DNA from: Synergistales bacterium Syner_01
Lineage (GTDB): Bacteria > Synergistota > Synergistia > Synergistales > Aminobacteriaceae
Reading direction: 5' to 3'
Length of the DNA stretch: 6,482 nt
Assembly (NCBI GenBank): GCA_001604435.1
Contig: LVBO01000162.1
Location: forward strand, 1-6,482
Numbering within the stretch: position 1 is the first letter of the stretch; every line of letters begins with the position of its first letter. Positions 1 through 5,484 of the stretch are shown here, piece after piece. The position numbers and the translations under genes are program-made. The notes under the pieces were generated by a model. That model was not told the origin of the DNA. It saw only the letters and a list, made by a program, of their open reading frames with translations, and searched no databases.

Positions 1-351
1 GTCCGCGACAGCGACAAGCTCGACGTTTTTCGTCTTGTCCGGATGCATGTGGAGGAAGAGAGAATCAACGAGCTGTTGCCCAGGATCATCCCTTCGGGCG
101 GCTATTCGGAGGCCCTTGTGAGAGAAGTCTCCACAGAAAAAAGAGCGTCCTACAGCAATGTCCGTTCCCTCTCGGATTTTCTTCTGGTGCAGCTTTCCTG
201 GGTGTTCGATCTTAATTTCGCACCCTCGTTCCGAATGCTGCGGGGAGACGGGGTGCTTTCGTGGATGGAACGCGTTCTGCCGCCGGATGAGTCCGTAAAC
301 GCTTTTATCCGGTCGGCTCTACGTCACGCAATGCTCGGGGAGAGCGCATAA
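1..351 (+). CDS. HD-domain putative metal-dependent phosphohydrolase, C-terminal part (5' truncated)
   Basis: The reading frame is open from the first base and ends at TAA 349-351, giving 116 visible residues; the start lies outside the window. The visible part opens with VRDSDKLDVFRLV, which resembles the late HD-domain motif (D-A-D-K-L-D-x-x-R) of predicted metal-dependent phosphohydrolases, where the first Asp is usually a metal ligand. The rest is helical, with a conserved-looking segment SLSDFLLVQLSWVFDLNFAP followed by SFRML. I recall similar C-terminal segments in stand-alone bacterial HD proteins of unknown substrate. The His and His-Asp residues that define the domain would lie upstream and cannot be checked. 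The internal ATG at 43 is not the real start, because the frame and the motif continue upstream of it. The gene ends 70 bases before the convergent desulfidase gene, with a shared terminator between them. Substrate and pathway are unknown. Confidence 0.72.
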   Translation, partial: VRDSDKLDVFRLVRMHVEEERINELLPRIIPSGGYSEALVREVSTEKRASYSNVRSLSDFLLVQLSWVFDLNFAPSFRMLRGDGVLSWMERVLPPDESVNAFIRSALRHAMLGESA

Positions 352-368
352 ACATCGAAAAGAGGGGG

Positions 369-418
369 GCGGAGGCGGAAAAAGAGCGTTCGCTCTTTCT
401 CCGCCTCCGCGTATTTTT
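369..418 (+). terminator. Strong intrinsic terminator, probably bidirectional, between convergent genes
   Basis: The left arm 369-387 pairs with 392-410: 11 base pairs, one A-C mismatch (380/399), then 7 base pairs closed by a GTTC loop (388-391). On the + strand it is followed by TATTTTT (412-418), the classic U-tract for the HD-domain gene that ends at 351. Read on the - strand, the hairpin begins 11 bases after the desulfidase stop codon (421-423) and is followed by a C-run and then TCTTTT, a weaker U-tract, so it can also end that transcript. The position between two convergent stop codons supports dual use. Confidence 0.88.
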
Positions 419-420
419 CG

Positions 421-1719
421 TCAATCGAAGCGGTGCGAGATGACGTCGATGATCGCCTTGTCGAGATTTTGCATGCCGTGGACGGAGACCTGGACCATAT
501 TGTTCACGGTTTTTTCGATGGTTTCGTCCACCAATCCCTGCGGCTCCGGGTAGTGCCCGTCGAAGACAAGGAGCGCGGCGTGGTACGCTTCGAGCGCGCC
601 GGTTCCTACTTTCAGCGCGCAGGTATGCTTCGCACCGTCGCATATCATGCCCACGAGGTTGCCGAGGATGATCAGCATGGCCTGAGCGGCCTTGGCGATA
701 TCTTTCGTCTTCAAATAGGTCATCGCCGCCGCCGCTCCCGCCCCCGCTGCGACGGTGCAGCCGCAGGTGGGGGTCAGGCGTCCCGTCCGGCTTTTTACAT
801 AGCTCGTGGCGAGATGGCTGAATGCGATGGCCTTCGCGGTCTCTTCCCTGTCGGCGCCCTGGTGCGCAGCGAAGATCGCCACGGGAAGGATGGCGGTTAC
901 TCCGTGGTTGCCGCTGCCTGCGCTGCTCATAACGGGGAGGGGAGCTCCCGACATGCGGGCGTCCGCCGCGGCCGCGGCGTAGGATTTTATCTTCAGGCTG
1001 AGGTCGTCGGAATCGAATCCTGTTCCGGAGTGTTTACGAATGGTCTTGCCGAGGTTGAGTCCCGTGTCGTGGCCCTTATCAAAGCCGTAGTCAGCAATTG
1101 TCATGTTCATCTCGACGCCTTTGAGGACATATTCGATGTCTTCTTCGTCCATGGAGTCCACCATCGAAACGAGCTCGGAAAATCCCATGCGCGCCACTTC
1201 CTCGGAGATGTTCTTCGCCTGTTCCGAAATATTCGCGGATTCGGGGCATGCTGCGGAGAAGCGGATTTCATCGTCGAGCAGAACTTCCACGATGTTGGTG
1301 TGGCTTCCTTCGATGCGGCAGAGGGCCGTTTTGCCGGCCGACTGGATTTTCGCTTCGACAAAAACGCCGTGCCGTTCCATGTCGGGGAGCACTTTGATGC
1401 TCCCCTTGCCGAGCAGCTCCAAAGCCTTTGCGGCGTCTTCTTCGGTACAGTCCTTCAGCACTTCGAGACCGTACTCCGATCGTCCGCGGAGGACGGCGAG
1501 GGCCGCGGCAACATTATTCCCGCGAAGTCCCTTTGTGCCCGGAATCCCCACGTCCACGCCGTTTTTGTAGATGCTGTCGCTTACGGTTACGACAACGTTT
1601 TCCACATCTCCCGGCAGCTCTTCCTTCGCCCGGGCGACAGCCAGCGCCACCGCTCCGGGCTCGGTACACCCGAGGGCGGGTTTAACTTCGCACTTCAGAA
1701 ATTCCTTGACGGTGAACAT
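421..1719 (-). CDS. cyuA: L-cysteine desulfidase / UPF0597 (CyuA/YhaM) family protein
   Basis: This is a 432-residue protein, close to the length of E. coli CyuA (formerly YhaM). The family (serine dehydratase alpha-chain fold) includes the archaeal [4Fe-4S] L-cysteine desulfidase, which converts cysteine to pyruvate, ammonia and hydrogen sulfide in the cytoplasm. Visible motifs are ALGCTEPGAVALA near the N-terminus (Cys18), SSAGSGNHG at 265-273, PTCGCTVAAGAGAAA at 317-331 (Cys319, Cys321) and MICDGAKHTCALK at 358-370 (Cys360, Cys367). These cysteines match the places where the family holds its iron-sulfur ligands. The start ATG at 1719 was chosen because GGAGGG lies about 8 bases upstream and the family motif begins at once. 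An in-frame ATG at 1770 would add 17 unlike residues, lacks a ribosome binding site and overlaps the promoter. The gene is monocistronic in this window and divergent from the flavoprotein gene. Serine or another thiol amino acid as substrate cannot be excluded; the symbol rests on family membership. Confidence 0.9.
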   Translation of the reverse strand: MFTVKEFLKCEVKPALGCTEPGAVALAVARAKEELPGDVENVVVTVSDSIYKNGVDVGIPGTKGLRGNNVAAALAVLRGRSEYGLEVLKDCTEEDAAKALELLGKGSIKVLPDMERHGVFVEAKIQSAGKTALCRIEGSHTNIVEVLLDDEIRFSAACPESANISEQAKNISEEVARMGFSELVSMVDSMDEEDIEYVLKGVEMNMTIADYGFDKGHDTGLNLGKTIRKHSGTGFDSDDLSLKIKSYAAAAADARMSGAPLPVMSSAGSGNHGVTAILPVAIFAAHQGADREETAKAIAFSHLATSYVKSRTGRLTPTCGCTVAAGAGAAAAMTYLKTKDIAKAAQAMLIILGNLVGMICDGAKHTCALKVGTGALEAYHAALLVFDGHYPEPQGLVDETIEKTVNNMVQVSVHGMQNLDKAIIDVISHRFD

Positions 1720-1755
1720 TGTGTTCCCTCCATGCAGGAAAATTTGAGAATCAGG

Positions 1756-1768
1756 GTATATACTATAC
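1756..1768. promoter_or_regulatory. Small perfect dyad GTATA-N3-TATAC, candidate operator for the desulfidase gene
   Basis: GTATA (1756-1760) and TATAC (1764-1768) form a perfect inverted repeat around TAC. It sits immediately downstream of one candidate -10 element of the - strand promoter, where transcription would start, and overlaps the alternative -10. That is a position where a bound repressor would block initiation. The sequence loosely recalls the short AT-rich palindromes bound by GntR- or Lrp-type regulators, but it is short, AT-rich and could arise by chance. No regulator gene is visible nearby. Confidence 0.35.
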
Positions 1769-1799
1769 AAATGGTACCGTGCAGCGAAAAGTACGTCAA
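1762..1799 (-). promoter_or_regulatory. Candidate sigma-70 promoter for the cysteine desulfidase gene
   Basis: On the - strand, TTGACG (1799-1794; 5 of 6 to consensus) is followed after 17 bases by TACCAT (1776-1771; 4 of 6), which places the start near 1763 and gives a leader of about 44 bases. A second reading is possible: TTTTCG (1790-1785), 17 bases, TATAGT (1767-1762), with a poorer -35 and a better -10. Both point at the same gene. This is a consensus match by eye only. Confidence 0.5.
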
Positions 1800-1853
1800 T
1801 CGGTTTTGAGTTTTTCAGCGCGGAATGCGGGGAAGAAGATATGTTGTTTTTCC

Positions 1854-1883
1854 TTGCTCGCCTTGTTCACCATAGGATACAAT
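1854..1883 (+). promoter_or_regulatory. Candidate sigma-70 promoter for the flavin oxidoreductase gene
   Basis: TTGCTC (1854-1859) is followed after 18 bases by TACAAT (1878-1883), which matches TATAAT at 5 of 6 positions. Transcription would start near 1890, leaving a leader of about 64 bases before the TTG start at 1954. It is the best match I see in the + orientation of the divergent region. Confidence 0.5.
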
Positions 1884-1900
1884 AGAAGAGTACGAGACAC

Positions 1901-1914
1901 CCTTCGTTTGAAGG
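1901..1914 (+). other. Short hairpin in the 5' leader of the flavin oxidoreductase gene
   Basis: CCTTC (1901-1905) and GAAGG (1910-1914) are perfectly complementary around a GTTT loop. The hairpin would lie about 12 bases into the predicted transcript and 24 bases before the ribosome binding site. It may only stabilise the 5' end; there is no T-run after it, so it is not a terminator. Five base pairs is short and could be chance. Confidence 0.3.
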
Positions 1915-1953
1915 ACGGCATTCAGAGAACATTTTGCAGAGGAGAGAATCTTT

Positions 1954-3036
1954 TTGAGTATACAACTGCCCGTTTTAAAGCTAGGAAAACACACGCCCCG
2001 GTATCCCTTGATACAGGGCGGCATGGGGGTTGCGATCTCGGGACCCAGTCTTGCGGGGCATGTGGCGAAATGCGGCGGAGTGGGAACGATCGCCAGCGTA
2101 GGACTTGCCGCGAACTCAGCCCACTACAACGGTCGAAACTATTTTGACGCCAACCAGCTGGCAGTCAAAGACGCAATAGCGGATGCGCGAAAAATCGCAG
2201 GTCCCGACGGAGTGATCGCCGTCAACTGCATGGTGGCGCTTACGGACTACGACCGCCAGACTCTGTCCGCCTGCCAGGGCGGCGTGGACGTCATCATCTC
2301 GGGAGCGGGGCTTCCTCTCCGTCTGCCCGAGTACACGCGCGACTTCCCGGATGTGGCGCTCGTTCCCATCGTCAGCTCCTTGAAAGCCGCCGCGCTGATT
2401 ACCCGCAGGTGGGAGAAGACGTACGGCCGTGTTCCCGACGGTTTCGTCGTCGAGACGCCGAAGTACGCCGGAGGACATCTCGGCGTGACGAAGATGGACC
2501 AGGTCGACGACGAGCAGTTTACTCTCGAACATGTGATCCCCGAACTCGTCGAATACGTCGAAAAAGAGATGGGAAGCGATATCCCCGTCATCGGGGCCGG
2601 CGGCATATGGGACCGCGAGGATATGGAGAAGGTCTTCGCCCTCGGGGCTAAAGGCGTGCAGGTCGGGACGCGGTTCGCCTGTACGTTCGAGGGGGACGCT
2701 TCGGACAGATTCAAGCAGGCCTACATCGACGCTACCGAAGACGATGTGGTCATCATCCACAGCCCCGCCGGCCTCCCCGGGCGTGCGTTGAAATCCCCCT
2801 TCGTCGCGCAGTATCTGGAAGGAGACGTCAAGAGCAAGCCGTGCATGGCGAACTGCCTGACGCACTGCCGTTACAAGACGGAGAAAGAAACCTTCTGCAT
2901 CGCGCAGGCGCTGATCGACTCCTTCCGCGGCAACTGGGAGGAAGGTCTCTTCTTCTGCGGATCCAACGTCGTGAAAGTGAAGAAAATGCAGCATGTCGAA
3001 GAAATAATGAGAGACTTCTTTCCCGAGATAGCATAA
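1954..3036 (+). CDS. FMN-dependent NAD(P)H oxidoreductase, nitronate monooxygenase (2-nitropropane dioxygenase / FabK-like) family
   Basis: This 360-residue TIM-barrel flavoprotein belongs to the family containing nitronate monooxygenases and the enoyl-ACP reductase FabK; members bind FMN and act in the cytoplasm. Visible motifs are PLIQGGMGVAISG at 18-30 (FMN-binding start of the barrel), AGGHLG at 172-177 with His175 at the place of the family catalytic histidine, PVIGAGGIWD at 211-220 and GVQVGTRF at 234-241 (FMN phosphate binding), then HSPAGLPGRA at 279-288. The C-terminal part holds Cys297, Cys301, Cys305, Cys315 and Cys335, an unusual cluster for an enzyme expected to carry only FMN. 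The start is a TTG at 1954, supported by AGAGGAGA (1938-1945) about 8 bases upstream and by the barrel beginning shortly after; no suitable ATG precedes the FMN motif. The gene is divergent from the desulfidase gene, and the channel gene follows after 93 bases. I cannot tell whether nitronate, an enoyl thioester or another compound is the substrate. Confidence 0.88.
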   Translation: MSIQLPVLKLGKHTPRYPLIQGGMGVAISGPSLAGHVAKCGGVGTIASVGLAANSAHYNGRNYFDANQLAVKDAIADARKIAGPDGVIAVNCMVALTDYDRQTLSACQGGVDVIISGAGLPLRLPEYTRDFPDVALVPIVSSLKAAALITRRWEKTYGRVPDGFVVETPKYAGGHLGVTKMDQVDDEQFTLEHVIPELVEYVEKEMGSDIPVIGAGGIWDREDMEKVFALGAKGVQVGTRFACTFEGDASDRFKQAYIDATEDDVVIIHSPAGLPGRALKSPFVAQYLEGDVKSKPCMANCLTHCRYKTEKETFCIAQALIDSFRGNWEEGLFFCGSNVVKVKKMQHVEEIMRDFFPEIA

Positions 3037-3040
3037 TTCA

Positions 3041-3070
3041 GACACGTCGGAGCGTTTCTGCCGTGTTTTT
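3041..3070 (+). terminator. Candidate intrinsic terminator after the flavin oxidoreductase gene
   Basis: Bases 3043-3052 pair with 3056-3065, closed by a three-base loop, with one T-C mismatch and two G-T wobbles. The stem is followed directly by TTTTT (3066-3070) and begins only 6 bases after the stop codon at 3034-3036. The stem is weak, so some read-through into the channel gene is likely. Confidence 0.45.
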
Positions 3071-3077
3071 CCTTGTT

Positions 3078-3103
3078 CAAGGCGGGGGCTTGCTCCCGCC
3101 TTG
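3078..3103 (+). other. GC-rich 11-bp hairpin upstream of the channel gene's ribosome binding site
   Basis: CAAGGCGGGGG (3078-3088) pairs with CTCCCGCCTTG (3093-3103) around a CTTG loop, with one G-T wobble. There is no T-run after it on either strand, so it is not a canonical terminator. It ends 12 bases before AGGAGG (3116-3121). It could be a Rho-assisted or imperfect terminator, an RNA-stability element at a processed end, or a structure that affects access to the start site. An upstream CCTTG (3071-3075) repeats the 3' arm and could compete weakly for the CAAGG arm. Confidence 0.6.
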
Positions 3104-3129
3104 TCTGGTAGAAAGAGGAGGAGAAATCG

Positions 3130-5478
3130 ATGACGACTACCCTGCGACGCTGCGTTGGCATATGCGCTCTTTTGTTGATTGCGTTGATTTTCACCGGAAT
3201 TCTTTCCATAGGAGACGCAAGCGTGCGATCATCCGCGGAAGCGGCGCAGGAGACGGAAAAAACGGTTCTGGAGGCCGCAAAGCTTGGCGTGGAGGGCGCC
3301 GACCGGGAAATTCCATCGAAAAAGCAGGGAATACAGGAACGCATCACGCAGATTCAATCGGAACTGGACGCCCTCGATGAAAAGAAAGAGAGTCTCCTGG
3401 AGACCGAGGATATCGAGGAAGAGGATCTGCGGAGGATTCTTGTTTCCTTGGGCGCGCTTCAGAACATTTATTCCAGGCTGACGAGCGCGCACGACAACCT
3501 CGCGGAAGCGCAGCGGGAAAAAAAAACCCGGGAAGAGGAGTCGACGGCGGCTGTCATCACCGGACAACCTCCTTTCAACCTTTCTTTCTACGAAGACGTC
3601 CGCAATCGGTACGAGGCTGTAGAACAGCGCCTTGAGGCCGTAAATTCTTCCATCCGTCTTTCCGAAGGGAGCGTTTCCGCGCTGCAGGAACAGATACAAC
3701 GGATGGAGGAGCGGAACAAAGTCCTCTTCGAAGAGCTGCAGGACGTGCAGAGCGCTTCCCGTGCAAAGAAGCTCTTCCGAGTGAAGGAGTCGGAGACCGA
3801 CCTCGAGACGGCAAAGGCTTCCCGGATAGTCCAAAATTTGAACATCGAAGCGCAGAGCATTCACCGCGCCCTGCTTATCACGGAACGCGACAACCTGCAA
3901 AAGGCGCTGGATTTCGTCAAAAAACACTTGGCGTATGATGAAAAGGACCGTACGACCCGAATCGAGAGCATCGCCGAGCAGATAGCGTCGGCCAGAGAAA
4001 AGCTCGCCGGGCTGCGTGAAGAAAGGGAGCGTGCTCGGACGGCCCTCACAAGAAGCCAGGGAGCGCTGACATCCGCGAGAAACGAGAGAGAAAGGGTGCT
4101 GGCGCAGGCCGGTGCGTCCGAACAGCAGGCGGCGCTTCAGTTTGCGCAGCTCTCGTTGGAGCATACCGAGCAGACGCTGCTCTTCCTGGAAGAAGAGCAG
4201 CGTATTTGGAATGCCAGGTACTCTCTCCTCGACGGAAGCCTCAAGGGGCAGGAGCTCTGGGATATGCGTTCGATCATTCTCACCAGGGTGAAAGATCTCG
4301 AGAGCGCTTTTCTTGTCCGTCAAAGGGGCGTTTCCTCTATCCAGGCGGATATTCTCGCCGCTCAAAAAGAGCTGGAGGAACACGCCGGGGCGAACGCGGT
4401 CCTTGCCAGGATTCGCTCGAGGATCGATCTTCTCAACAGAATAGCGGAGAGCGCCAACGCCTCCATGGCGCAGATTTTCTCCCTTTTCAACCAGTACAGC
4501 CGTCTTCGCGAGGAGATCAACGAGCACATAGACGCGGTGCGAATCGCCGAGAGAGTGACCACATTCGGCAAGGAGCGTTTCTTAGCGTTCTGGAACATTA
4601 CCCTCTGGTCGGGGGACGGTTTCGACATCACCGTGTCGAAGCTGGTCTTCGCCGTCTTCCTCTTCCTTGCGGCCTTCTTCCTGAGCGGACGATTGACCGA
4701 TTTCCTCGGCCGGACGCTGCTCATCCGCTTCGGCATGGATACAACGGCGATGATGGCCAGCCGAAAAATTCTCTTTTTCATCCTGATGGGCTCCTTTATT
4801 CTGGCAGCGCTCGATCTCGTCGGCATCCCCCTTACGGCGTTCGCTTTCCTGGGAGGCGCTCTCGCCATCGGCATAGGATTCGGAGCCCAGAATATCTTCA
4901 ACAACCTGATCAGCGGCTTCATCCTCATGTTCAGCGAGCCGATGCGCGTGGACGATACGATCGAGATCGACGGTCTCTTCGCGACGGTGCAGGAGATAGG
5001 CACCCGATCAACACGGGTGAAAACATTCGACAACATCGATGTGCTCATGCCCAACAGCTATTTTCTGAATAATAAGATCGTTAACTGGACGCTCACGGAT
5101 CAGAAAATTCGTCTGAGAATAAACGTAGGCGTCGCGTACGGCTCCGACGCCCGGAAAGTGGAGGAGCTCCTTTTGCTTGCAGCCAACGACCATACGCGCG
5201 TCCTGCGCAATCCGGAGCCTTTCGTCATCTTCCGGGAGTTCGGTCCGAGCGCGCTTGAATTCACCCTCTTCTTCTGGATCGATATGACGAATGCCTCGAC
5301 GCTGAAAGTGTCGAGCGATCTGCGCTATCGGCTCACGTCCCTCTTTGAAAAAAACGGGATCAGGATCGCCTTCCCGCAAATGGACGTTCATCTGGACACC
5401 CGGTCGCCTGTCGATCTCCGCATGAATCGTCCGCGCAGCGGCGATACCGAACGAACACACCATACACAGGAGGAATAG
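3130..5478 (+). CDS. MscS-family mechanosensitive ion channel with long N-terminal coiled-coil region (MscK-like)
   Basis: This 782-residue inner-membrane protein should gate on membrane tension and release solutes during hypo-osmotic shock. It starts with an Arg-Arg pair and a hydrophobic stretch (about 9-27), a signal peptide or anchor. Residues 40 to about 480 are charged and rich in Glu, Lys, Arg, Gln and Ala with heptad-like character, predicted as coiled coil outside the cytoplasm. Three membrane segments follow (about 503-520, 547-566 and 570-602). The last, with GGALAIGIGFGAQNIFNNL, matches the pore helix of MscS, including its Gly/Ala packing face. MRVDDTIEIDGLFATV (605-620) and PNSYFLNNKIVNWT (641-654) are the MscS beta-domain; the alpha/beta cage runs to about 760 and a hydrophilic tail ends the protein. 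It resembles MscK/KefA but lacks the extra membrane helices of that protein. AGGAGG (3116-3121) lies 8 bases before the ATG. An A9 run at 3518-3526 lies inside the coiled coil. It is closely linked to the downstream RocB-like gene. Confidence 0.92.
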   Translation: MTTTLRRCVGICALLLIALIFTGILSIGDASVRSSAEAAQETEKTVLEAAKLGVEGADREIPSKKQGIQERITQIQSELDALDEKKESLLETEDIEEEDLRRILVSLGALQNIYSRLTSAHDNLAEAQREKKTREEESTAAVITGQPPFNLSFYEDVRNRYEAVEQRLEAVNSSIRLSEGSVSALQEQIQRMEERNKVLFEELQDVQSASRAKKLFRVKESETDLETAKASRIVQNLNIEAQSIHRALLITERDNLQKALDFVKKHLAYDEKDRTTRIESIAEQIASAREKLAGLREERERARTALTRSQGALTSARNERERVLAQAGASEQQAALQFAQLSLEHTEQTLLFLEEEQRIWNARYSLLDGSLKGQELWDMRSIILTRVKDLESAFLVRQRGVSSIQADILAAQKELEEHAGANAVLARIRSRIDLLNRIAESANASMAQIFSLFNQYSRLREEINEHIDAVRIAERVTTFGKERFLAFWNITLWSGDGFDITVSKLVFAVFLFLAAFFLSGRLTDFLGRTLLIRFGMDTTAMMASRKILFFILMGSFILAALDLVGIPLTAFAFLGGALAIGIGFGAQNIFNNLISGFILMFSEPMRVDDTIEIDGLFATVQEIGTRSTRVKTFDNIDVLMPNSYFLNNKIVNWTLTDQKIRLRINVGVAYGSDARKVEELLLLAANDHTRVLRNPEPFVIFREFGPSALEFTLFFWIDMTNASTLKVSSDLRYRLTSLFEKNGIRIAFPQMDVHLDTRSPVDLRMNRPRSGDTERTHHTQEE
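3518..3526 (+). repeat. A9 homopolymer inside the channel coding sequence
   Basis: Nine consecutive A bases, flanked by GGG and CCC, encode part of Glu-Lys-Lys-Thr near residue 131. Loss of one A leads to a TAG after about 35 codons; gain of one leads to a TGA within about 40 codons. Replication or transcription slippage here would yield a truncated protein lacking every membrane segment of the channel. The coding frame is intact in this sequence. Confidence 0.8.
5468..5473 (+). promoter_or_regulatory. Ribosome binding site of the RocB-like gene, inside the channel gene's 3' end
   Basis: AGGAGG lies in the final codons of the channel gene (stop TAG 5476-5478), 11 bases before the ATG at 5485. 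Stop and start are 6 bases apart, so ribosomes finishing the channel gene could re-initiate on the next one. No promoter or terminator fits between the two genes, which implies one transcript. Confidence 0.8.
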
Positions 5479-5484
5479 CATTTT

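Noticed and set aside
1720..1770. Upstream in-frame ATG extending the desulfidase by 17 residues
   Set aside because: The extension is unlike the family N-terminus, has no ribosome binding site and overlaps the likely promoter and dyad. ATG at 1719 has GGAGGG at the right distance.
433..1809. Long open frame (458 codons) on the + strand opposite the desulfidase gene
   Set aside because: It lies antisense to a clear family member, its translation is rich in Arg, His, Gly and Val with no recognisable motif, and it has no ribosome binding site. It results from codon bias in a GC-rich gene.
1719..2147. Open frame of 142 codons on the + strand across the divergent intergenic region
   Set aside because: It overlaps the promoters and the start of the flavoprotein gene in another frame. 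The translation has no recognisable motif and no good ribosome binding site was seen.
3229..4527. Long open frame (432 codons) on the - strand opposite the channel coiled-coil region
   Set aside because: The absence of stops is explained by the Glu/Lys/Arg-rich composition of the sense protein. The translation is low-complexity Leu/Arg-rich with no domain.
4206..5072. Open frame of 288 codons on the + strand, out of frame inside the channel gene
   Set aside because: The translation is Arg/Gly/His-rich and featureless, and it overlaps the strongly conserved MscS core in another frame.
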